From contig OZ024784.1 of the NCBI GenBank assembly GCA_964017065.1, forward strand, positions 7,359,152-7,423,151: DNA of 64,000 nt. The letters are read 5' to 3'. Positions 55,288 through 64,000 of this stretch are shown piece by piece (positions within the stretch are counted from its first letter, which is position 1; the number at the start of each line of letters is the position of its first letter). The stretch is from Haliclona indistincta. Taxonomy: Eukaryota > Porifera > Demospongiae > Haplosclerida > Chalinidae. The notes beneath the pieces were generated by a model. The model saw nothing but the letters and a program-made list of their open reading frames with translations. It had not been told where the DNA came from and did no database searches. A program made the translations under genes and the position numbers.

Positions 55288-57293
55288 TCATGTGTTCCAT
55301 ACATGATACAGAATGTAACCAACTACGAGGGACAAAGTGACTAGCAGCCATGGCACTGATGGAGGTGCATCAGTTTTCTCTGTCGTCTTCCTCTTCATCT
55401 CCTTGACTTGCTCAGCAATCCGTCGTCCTCTCTCAGCTCTCTGGTCTCTTCTTTGCTGAATAGCTAATCTGAGAAATAATGAGTAGGAGGAAATAATTAT
55501 AAGAACACTTGCTGCTAGCAAGTAACTCACTGGATATCATCATCATCATCACTCTTAGAGCTGCTACTGGGTTCATCATCTTTCGTTTTGTTCTCTGGTG
55601 GAGCAGCTACTTCCTTTGGTACATTAGGAGGACATACAAAGGCCTCAAGTTCTGTGAGTTCATTGATCAGTGCTTGTTCTTCCTTCTTGTCTTGCTGCTG
55701 TGCTTCTACTGGGAGAGGCAGAGGTGGTCTATTATCAATCCCTGGTGGCGGGTCTCTTCTGTACATCTTGGGCGGCAGAGGAGGAGGAAGAGGACTGCCG
55801 CTTTCTCTTCCTCCCCCTCCTTGCAGTAAAAAAGGATCCTCTCCAGATTTCTCCTCCTCTTCTTCTCTGCCATGTACTGGAGCACTGACTAACCGTTCGT
55901 TCATTGCTGTTTCTTCATGTTGAATGGTCTCCTCAGTGGCTCCATGTCGCATCAAAACTTCCTCTATGTCGTCATCATCATCAGATGAGTTTGTGTGTGT
56001 GTGCACCACTGGAGGACCAGGAGGAAGAGAAGTAGGTGGAGGAGGAGGAGGTGGTGATGGTGAGGTAGAAGATGGAGGAGAGGGAGAGTGTCGGAGCATT
56101 TCCTGGTGATAGTTTGGTAAGGTATCTGGTGGGCGAGGAGGAATGGGAGGTGGTTTATCATCATCATCAGGCTCTCCATAGATGCTGATAGCTGGTCCAT
56201 TAGTCATTTTGAAGCCATTGGATGGTCCTAAAGACACAATAATAACAAACTAGTCATCAAAGATTAGTTTTTATCTAACCTTGCGTTTCTTCCTCAGAAT
56301 CGTCTGATTCTGTAACCTTTACCTCCTCATTCTCTCTCTCTTCTTCCTCTTCAGAATCAGAGTTCACAAGGTGTAGCAGCTGTATGGCTCCTTGAAGAAC
56401 AGCTATGTATGAGAACCTTAACTGGTCTGGTGTCTGTATTAGTCCAAGACGCTGGGTCCTTATATCTTGTAAACGGCTCTGTACACTAACTCCATTGATC
56501 TCATTGACCTCCTCTATCTAATGGGACAGTGAACACAATGCACTAAATAGGCGAATACAAGTTCTAACAGGTGTATGCATAGAAAGATGAATACCTTTTT
56601 CAAACAAATGTCTACCAAACAGAAAGTTCCTGTTCTTCCGATACCAGCACTGAATGGAAAATACAGGCAATTAATGAGAGAGTTCAACTAGTAGACGCTA
56701 ACCTGCAGTGAACAACACACGGCCCTACATCTTCATTGAGGACACCACTGTTTCGTACTGCATATAGGAATTCAAGGAACACGTCTGGCGTCTTGGGCAC
56801 ACCAAAGTCAGGCCATTTTGTGTAGTGGAAGTGCAGTATCACACGAGATTCATCATTCTAAGGATAAAAACAACAAAATTACAGCCATGCTGACTTACAC
56901 ACACAAGTCTACAATATCATTAAAACCTATGCTGACTAAAGGACACACACATCTACAATATCATCAAAGCCTGGTATTTCCTTTATTCGTACAATAGTTG
57001 TGTACCGAGGTGTTAATGAGCTTGAGATGTGAGAGGCGGTATGAGTCAGCATCCTCAGTAGTGAGTAGCTCTATCCTCCATTGATCAAACTCCACTCCCT
57101 CATCATCATTCTGAGGCCAGTATGGGTAGCACTTAGCCTAAGATAACATATTGTACACATGTTTCTACTCAAGATCAAGTTGCTAACCATTCCTCGTTCA
57201 TAGCATTTGTTGAGCATTAGTATGCCGGTAGTGTTCTGCTCCCATATCATCTGCCAGAAGTGACTACAGGTGTGTTGCAATGGACCCTGCCAT

Positions 57294-57348
<55 letters not shown>

Positions 57349-58834
57349 GGAGGAAGAGAGGGAGAGACCACAACTATGATAAGATAACTTAAATGATTAA
57401 AACCACAACTACAGCATGTTCGCAAGCAATCTATAATCATCAAAATACAGCACACACTTTGTACATGAACAGAACCTAGTACACATGCAACATACTGAGA
57501 AACACATGCTCTGCTCTCATGATTCATAATGTTGTCCAATAGAGTACATGTACAAACAATACTTTTAGACATGTGCTACTATGTTTATCAATGTTGTGAC
57601 TATGGAGATATCAACACAACGGCTTGTGGTAACATCTGCAACTATAATTTATAATAGATTCGCTAAACAATTCACATTCTCGTACACACAACATCTAATT
57701 ATTCCTCTACATATGGACTCATTTTTACCTGAGTAAGTATGTAGGAGCGCTTCACATCTTCAACCTGTAGACAAAGAAAGGAGTATTTTTTATTGTACTA
57801 GGGTAGATTGTAATCCGCTTCAGAGATTAAGTGAGGCAAACTGTTTGGTGTTCAACTGGTAAACCATTCAGTCACAGTTAGTCAACACGAACACACATTA
57901 CAACAACACATAACGATGGAACCATTGAAGACCAGCGTTCATCATTTATCGAATTGCTACGACCCAAAAACAAACAGCAAATAGCTGACATGCACAACCC
58001 AATCCACAACTATGATGATGATACAACCAAACGAATATGCAAGTACCAAATGATCAGCGCAAGTTTGATATCACATCTTATGTAACTGCTGATCTATGTA
58101 TGACACATCAACCTAACCCAGCACTCAAGTTACACCTTACATCCGGTAGCAGTAGTGTTAGTTTCACATGTACATTGTGAAACCAGAATATGATCGTGTA
58201 TTGATACGTATAACATAATAAGGCTTAAATTGTTTGCACGTGGGGGTTGGGGAGATTACATTAAGCATGATGTGGTGTGCATACAGGTGTGACAAAGAGA
58301 GAGAGAGGGAAGGCAATACCGTGACAAGGTTAGCATTGATGTAATCGTTATCTTCCTTGTCTAGTTTCACTCGAGTCTTGTCAACTGGTGAGGTGAGAAA
58401 AGTGTTCATAAAACACCATGCAAAGGATCATTTAGATACTGTGTCACTGTCAATATTTACAGTTAACATGACCATTCTAACTCTAGAATAAAACTTAATT
58501 GTTGAAGAAAAGGGGCAAACAGAGAAACATAGGTAATCCTTACTAGGTAAAACATCACGATAGCGGTTTCTGATCATATTCATTGGTTTCCTGGCATCGT
58601 CCTGAGAACCTGCCCGTTCTTTTGCCTCCTTTTGAAGCTTCTATAAATATACATACACAGAACCAGCATATTCACAAAATGATATTTATAACATACGCAT
58701 GATGAATTTTGCACGTTTTTTATAAGTCTACAAGGGGCGCCATCAGAACATCGTGTGTAGTTTTTATTACTCACCTGGAACACTGCCACCCAGCCGTTAC
58801 GAGTTTGCTCATAGTGAAAAAACTCGTCCTCCAT
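55288..58834 (-). CDS. PTP1B/TCPTP-like tyrosine phosphatase with C-terminal membrane anchor
   Basis: A cytosol-facing protein tyrosine phosphatase. Exons: 58775-58834, 58544-58640, 58320-58384, 57729-57764, 57188-57286, 57006-57137, 56703-56857, 56595-56649, 56280-56517, 55531-56227, 55288-55468. They total 1815 nt for 604 aa (human PTP1B 435). Visible signatures: start [15 protein letters not shown]; pTyr-recognition loop [41 protein letters not shown] loop [12 protein letters not shown]-loop [14 protein letters not shown] with Cys and Arg intact; and [11 protein letters not shown] long Pro-rich and acidic linker with PPPIPPRPP (SH3-ligand type) follows. The last exon encodes a basic coiled segment and a terminal hydrophobic helix ([20 protein letters not shown]) with only two residues after it, the tail-anchor layout that puts PTP1B on the ER. 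PTPN1 and PTPN2 cannot be separated here. Confidence 0.9.
57295..57343. repeat. (GA)n microsatellite
   Basis: A pure GA run of about 48 bp directly upstream, on the minus strand, of the phosphatase exon at 57188-57286. As a pyrimidine (CT) run on the sense strand it may serve as the polypyrimidine tract of that acceptor. Confidence 0.9.
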
Positions 58835-59040
58835 TCTAGTCTAATCAAAGCCTTGATCAACTGCTGGCACACACAGTACTAGCACTCGACTCGCAGCGAT
58901 CATGCAGCAGCTAGCGCTAGCAGTCACCGCTAATTACCGTACCGTAAACACGATCTATTCTAATTACAGGTGAGCATTTATCTGCTAAGCAATATTATTA
59001 TTATTAAGTTGCTGCATCAATTCTGCATGCATACCTGATC
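58835..59040. promoter_or_regulatory. Divergent promoter between the phosphatase gene and LDHD
   Basis: The start codons face outward across 206 bp. The region is less AT-rich than the introns nearby, and contains repeated GCTAGCGCTAGC-like sequence near 58912-58922. A shared promoter is inferred. Confidence 0.45.
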
Positions 59041-61602
59041 ATGGTCTCTAGATTAGTCGAGAGGGTAGCTACTCGAGCTAGGTCAGTTAATGGACTGTTT
59101 TCGTGCATCACTCGAAAAAAGGCAAGCAATCGTTATTATTAATTTTCATGATTTGTGCCGGTGCTGCATGTACGTCTGTACCACTGCAGAGCACTACAAT
59201 AAAGTATGGTTGCTACACTGACATCATACACAATCAGTTAGAAGGTATAGTTGGTGAAGAGGATATCGCCACTTCTCTTACCATGAGAGAACAGCACGGT
59301 CAAGATGAGTCTTATCATAGCTGCTGTCCTCCTGAGGCTGTGGTGTTCCCGGCTAGTGTGGCAGAAGTGAGAGAGATCATGAGTTTATGCAACAAAGAGA
59401 GGATTCCTGTGATACCATATGGAACTGGTACTGGTTTGGAGGGAGGAATTGGTGCTATCCATGTGAGTATGGATTAGTAATCGATGTGTGATGTTGCTAT
59501 GCAAACACTGCCATATAATAATACTTCTTTATTAGTGGGTGTAAAAGTACTGCATAGTTCCAAATTTATTATTTTGATTCTTGGATTTGGCCCAGTTTTG
59601 TTACTTTTCTGATGTGGGTGTGGCTATGAGCAAATAGTGTGAGAAAGGGGAATGGAAGTGCTGCCAAGAGCTGTTTTTATCGCCAAGTGCTAATTTTGGT
59701 GATTATGAATTTGTCCTAATTTACAAAATTACGAAATTTTAGATCACAAAAATTAGAGCTGTACGGCAACTGATTACATGTACTTCTACTCAGCTTCATG
59801 GACTGCTTTGATTTTTTTTGCAAATAGCCTTTTGGTATTATTCCCTAGGGTGGGCTATGTATGGACCTCAGTAAGATGGACAGTATTGTAGAGGTATGTG
59901 CTGAGGACTTTTACACCACAGTGCAACCTGGTGTGACCAGAAACAACCTCAATACTCATTTAAGAGACACTGGGCTCTGGTTTCCTATAGGTATGTGTCA
60001 TCATGCCCTTGACGTATTGTGCGTAGAGATGTACATGTACTAGATAGACATTCTTATCACAGATCCAGGTGCAGATGCATCATTGTGTGGTATGGCAGCA
60101 ACAAGTGCCTCCGGGACTAATGCAGTGCGCTATGGTACCATGAGGGAAAATGTGATCAACATGGAGGTGGTGTTACCTTCTGGTCAGTTGCTCTATACAG
60201 CTGGGAAGCGCGGAAGAGCAAGGTAAGGTGTATTAATTCTTTTGAAGATGGCTTTGTGTCTTGGTTTTAGAAAAACATCTGCTGGTTACAACTTGACAAA
60301 CTTGTTTGTTGGGTCAGAGGGTACACTGGGGATCATAACATCTGTTACTCTGAGACTACATGGAATACCTGAGCATGTAAAATTGTCAGCATCATTGCTA
60401 TCTCATTCCTAGTCTGTTTCTTACTCAGACAGTGGCTGCAGTATGTGGATTTCCCTCGGTGCAAGCTGCTGTTAATACTTCAGTACAAATACTCCAAAGT
60501 GGTATTCCAGTAGCCAAGATTGAATTTCTAGAGGAACTATGTCTGGAAGCAGTTAATCGTTACTCAAAACTGGATTATCCAGTCAAGCCAACACTATTCC
60601 TTGAGTTCACAGGCTCTCCTCAAAGTGTACAGGACCAGGTGGCCACAGCTAGTCAGTTGTCATTTTTTTGTGTACATATTTTGTGTAGTACCGTAGATTG
60701 TATTTTTTTTCGTGGACAATATATTTCGCGAATTAGAGCCAAACAGTGATTACGTGAAAACCATTTTCGTGAATTGAGAGCATGCCACATGGAAATATAT
60801 GACTAAAGCAACGCACCCAAATTTTCGTCCCCTTTAAATTTCACGAATGCATGCTAATTCGCGAAATTTAATGTCCACAAAGATAACACAATCTACGGTA
60901 TGGGCCATCTGCCTAGATAGTGTGAATGTTAATTCATGCTCATTATTGTCAGATGAGTTGGCCACTAGCAATGGTAGTTCAGAATTTATTTGGGCAAGTG
61001 ACCAGGAATCCAGAACAAAACTATGGAAGGCACGACACCAGGCATTATATGCTGGTCTAGCATTGCAACCAGGAAAAAAGGTAAATTTATATGTATGAAC
61101 ACATAGAATAATTATTTTATTTTCTTAAAGGGCATAGTCACTGATGTATGTGTGCCAATATCTGAGCTATCTAAAATCATTCTTGAAACTAAAGAAGACA
61201 TCAGCAAGTCTGCACTAACAGGTGAGTACACTTAACATGGTTTTATCATGGCTTTACTTCCTCTCAGCTCCTATTGTTGGTCATGTTGGTGATGGTAACT
61301 TTCACTGTCTCCTGTTAGTGGATCCAAACAGCACTCAAGATCTTGCTGAAGCACATGAACTATCAGTCAAAATGGCCAGGTAACAGGCATCAATCTTATA
61401 GTCTCATTATTCTAATCCTCCTTATCACAGGAGAGCACTAGCTGTGGGAGGCACATGTACTGGAGAACATGGCATAGGGAGAGGAAAGATGGCTCTTTTG
61501 GAAGAAGAGTTGGGAAGTGTTGGAATGTCACTAATGTCTAGTCTAAAACAAACAATAGACCCTCTAAATATCATGAATCCTGGAAAGGTTTTAAATGTAT
61601 AA
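59041..61602 (+). CDS. LDHD: Mitochondrial D-lactate dehydrogenase (FAD-linked)
   Basis: A flavoenzyme that oxidises D-lactate and related D-2-hydroxyacids to 2-oxoacids, passing electrons toward cytochrome c. Exons from the second on are firm: 59190-59462, 59849-59990, 60063-60222, 60271-60376, 60429-60651, 60953-61080, 61131-61221, 61268-61379, 61431-61602, giving 468 residues in frame. Motifs: [23 protein letters not shown] (PCMH FAD-binding), [71 protein letters not shown]-like [19 protein letters not shown] (metal/substrate site) and [11 protein letters not shown]. The N-terminus is uncertain. I start at 59041 (MVSRLVER, spliced at 59064 to 59190), which gives 476 aa; an unspliced start at 59103 or 59149 is also open. 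Either should serve as a short mitochondrial presequence. The gene is convergent with NSL1. Confidence 0.92.
60689..60900. mobile_element. Miniature inverted-repeat element in an LDHD intron
   Basis: The ends TACCGTAGATTGTATTTTTT and, reversed, TACCGTAGATTGTGTTATCT match. Inner segments also pair (TTCGCGAATTA with TAATTCGCGAA). TA at both ends suggests a mariner-type target. The element is 212 bp and non-coding; it fills most of the intron between the exons ending 60651 and starting 60953. Confidence 0.75.
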
Positions 61603-61738
61603 AAAACAACTTATGATGCTACTGTACCAAACTTTAACACAGAATACAATGACAAGGCAGGAGCAACGTTAAATGTATCATGAAAATGAAAATAATATTA
61701 CTTTTCAATAGCAGGATAATACAAACAAAGTTCATCAG

Positions 61739-62980
61739 TCAAACTAGGTGTCTGTTTGCTTTTTTTGAAAGAGTTGATTGTTGATTTTTTAGTGTTGCAG
61801 CACGAGTTCGTGATGTCACAGCTGGAGTGATTAGTGTTAACGATGATTCCGATGATGTTTCTTCTTCTTCCTCTTGTGATTCCATCTCTGCCAGCTTTTT
61901 ATCCAGGAGAGTGCGCCACTTCTTTGGCATGCCTGACATTGCTGTTCGTATCTTATTTTCAAACTTTTCTCTCATGCAGTCCTCATGTGTCTGCATATGA
62001 GTATAACAGCAGTCTCAGCCAGTGTGTGCGTGTTTGTCACCTTCATTGTCCACTTGACATTCAATGGTGATCCAGTATCTTTGGACACTGTAGTTACCAG
62101 CACTCTATATTAATTAGCAAACACAGTTATTGTGCAAAAGGTAAGACTGATGCTCACTTTTCCAAAGGTTTTGGTAGTCTTTGTGCTGCAGTAGCACTCT
62201 TGCTGTGTGACAAGTGCAAGAAAGATTGTATCATGCCATTAAAATTTTTTAACAGGTGCAGTCTTAAGAGCAATCTTGAATCTTTGCATAATAGCTAATA
62301 CATTTAAACAAGTGCTTTTTCCCCACAAGTAGTGATATAGATGTTTAATTTCATTTGCTCAGTTATGTCACGTTCAAACACTTGAACCATGCTAGCCTGG
62401 TTGTAAATCTGCGATAATAGAAAATTCTGACCTAACACCTCCAATTTTTCGGCGCTTCTGAACTTCTGCCACAATTACGTCCAAATATTGGGCAAGCAAA
62501 TCTGAAATTATTTATTTTGTGCTGAATTTTTAGAAGAAATACAGTATAGTTATTGCACTGTATGAGTTGGTCACAAAGTGCTGTTCTAAAGTGCAGGCAT
62601 TAAAATGGTAGGACAGAGGCTCAATTAAAAGATACAGGTAACTTTAAAAGTTGACTGGCTAAAACATTATACCTCTTTGTTGACACACAAGGAGTGACAA
62701 ATTTATTTTCAGCAGGAGGAGCCTAGGAGCAGATATTACTAACAACCGGCTGATGATGCTGACGGCATTACCTCCATATCAGTGGATGATGATGGTTGTG
62801 GTGCCTCGTAATCTTCAAATGCTGCTTTCTTTAAGTCTCTTAGCTTGTCTTCACGCTATCACGGCATTGTACATTATTGTTAAAATAGAAATACAGAACT
62901 TACCAAAGAGTCATTCACAGCTTCAAAAGTACCTCCACGTACTGCATGCGAACACACATTACAAGTGAGCAGTAAATAAA

Positions 62981-63036
<56 letters not shown>

Positions 63037-63977
63037 ACAGATGAAATCATTGTACGGCATGTTGAAAATTTCCTAGTATGAGAGAAAAAGAGAATGAATT
63101 ATAGAAACACCGGATAATAATGTTGAATCAATTTTGTAACGACTAACTAAGCTGGTCCACAGTAGGATGACAGACAAAGTGTTGCGATTTTGTTGACTGC
63201 AGGGAATAGTGTCCTGCTAGAACCACCAACAGTACTGTTAATCTAGTCTCGAACGTTCAATTCGTTAATCTTCGACGTTCTAATAATATTATAGCATTAA
63301 ACTTGTTATGTTTGCAATTGGTTGGCAGAATGGTGGGCGGAGAGCTGGACATGGGTGGGGCACCCAACAAGTGTGCTGGGTGGATCCCATTTGGGCCAAG
63401 GTAACCCCCTAAATTATTTAATATTAATTTTAATTTTTATAAAATACAAGTGCAATGGTATGAGGAGTGAGATAGTTGCCTTGTTAGTGGTCTCTGAATG
63501 GTGAGGTGTATAGTTAGGGAGCTGGTCTGTGATCGCAGTGGGGTATGCATAATATAAGTGGCAAGGGTGACCAAACACTTGACCCTCCTGTGAAGTTAAC
63601 TACAGTCTGGCTTTCTTGTCAGACTGGCACTGCCTATGAAACTGATACCATCAAGTTGTCAAAGAGGCCATCAAGTGGAGGTCATAGACAAGGTAAGGTT
63701 GTGCAAAATCTAACAGACAGCGAGTTACAACTACACTGTAACAGGGTTGGCTTTTCTTAACTCCTGTGTCATCCCACTGCCTACTCTAGTCAACGGGACC
63801 TGCTAGTCAAACAGGGGAAAGCCTGGTATTGGCAGTGTTATAGTCTACACTCAGCTGCCTTAGAGGTAAAAGTATATACACTTACCGTAGGAATTGCTGA
63901 TTTATCTGGAAGCATCTTTACCATTTTTGTTGCCTCTCGTTCGTATTCTCTGACAAAAGCTTCTATTTTTCGTGGAA
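61739..63977 (-). CDS. NSL1: NSL1-like MIS12 kinetochore complex subunit (5' end beyond the window)
   Basis: NSL1 is a coiled-coil subunit of the MIS12 complex that links centromeric chromatin to outer kinetochore proteins. Exons read on the minus strand: 63886-63977 (EAFVREYEREATKMVKMLPD); about 63033-63066 (EIFNMPYNDFI); about 62889-62927 (RGGTFEAVNDSL, like the WTFESAVQENISI of NSL1); about 62780-62847 (DLKKAAFEDYEAP); about 62440-62501 (LLAQYLDVIVAEVQKRRKIG, like FDEIIVDIATKRKQYPRKI); about 62155-62202; about 62041-62086; and 61739-61994 (EDCMREKFENKIRTAMSGMP, then a Glu-rich stretch and a Ser/Thr/Lys tail ending RHLV). The order and spacing of these weak matches fit NSL1. Two junctions (near 62780 and 62500) are uncertain in phase. 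The first exon(s) lie to the right of the window. Confidence 0.55.
62982..63034. repeat. (CA)n microsatellite in an NSL1 intron
   Basis: A pure CA run of about 53 bp, immediately after the donor of the exon at about 63033-63066 when read on the minus strand. Confidence 0.95.
63067..63885 (-). other. NSL1 intron, no supported gene
   Basis: This 800-bp intron contains short plus-strand ORFs (63322-63504 and 63545-63760) without recognisable domains. The second has even composition and could be a fragment of a repeat-derived ORF, but nothing supports calling it. Confidence 0.5.
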
Positions 63978-64000
63978 CTATTAAGAGAAACCGATGAGAA

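Noticed and set aside
55588..56109. Plus-strand ORFs rich in Gly and Ser
   Set aside because: They are the antisense shadow of the Pro/Ser/Asp-rich exon of the phosphatase, which is in frame with conserved exons on both sides.
61739..63977. Borealin (CDCA8) as the identity of the last minus-strand gene
   Set aside because: The first visible exon superficially resembles the borealin N-terminus, but the later FEAVNDSL, LDVIVAEVQKRRK and C-terminal segments fit NSL1 order and spacing better.

Overview
The window is animal nuclear DNA: genes split by many short GT-AG introns, AT-rich introns, dinucleotide microsatellites and small inverted-repeat transposons. The gene content is metazoan (ROR-type receptor kinase, very large classical-repeat cadherin, forkhead factor, HOIP ubiquitin ligase, PTP1B-like phosphatase). 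Compact genes, introns often of 45-130 bp and a non-vertebrate ROR architecture suggest an early-branching animal, most likely a sponge. That placement is inference; no species is claimed. Exon boundaries come from reading splice sites and checking that coding lengths close in frame; for most genes the sum is an exact multiple of three.

Layout: an unrecognised complete 218-aa gene (-, 331-1259) lies head to head with the LYRM4/ISD11 iron-sulfur factor (+, 1429-3678). Next is a ROR-like receptor tyrosine kinase with duplicated Frizzled and kringle domains (+, 3902-8869), facing a huge cadherin (-, 9060-21849). An ATP synthase subunit f gene (-, 22176-22412) shares a divergent promoter with a TIR-domain ORF (+, 22678-23798). 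That ORF runs directly into the mRNA cap methyltransferase RNMT (+, 23816-25526). TOP3B (-, 26009-29828) and SYS1 (+, 29933-31028) diverge from a 104-bp gap. RNF31/HOIP (-, 31251-36910) is followed by a single-exon forkhead gene (+, 37528-38991) and GMDS (+, 39276-54371). TAF11 (-, 54483-55011), a PTPN1/2-like phosphatase (-, 55288-58834), LDHD (+, 59041-61602) and the 3' part of an NSL1-like kinetochore gene (-, 61739 to about 63977, entering from the right) complete the window.

The genes form no single pathway; most are housekeeping genes in tight divergent or convergent pairs. Mobile DNA is concentrated in the large GMDS introns: a copy of the end of the forkhead gene, nested transposons with clear target-site duplications, a foldback element and several miniature inverted-repeat elements.

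The most notable points are the TIR/RNMT junction, which can be read as adjacent ORFs or as an in-frame alternative-splice fusion; the duplicated Frizzled-kringle extracellular region on a kinase-competent ROR; repeated acidic tail exons in the cadherin; and a HOIP with no visible NZF zinc fingers.
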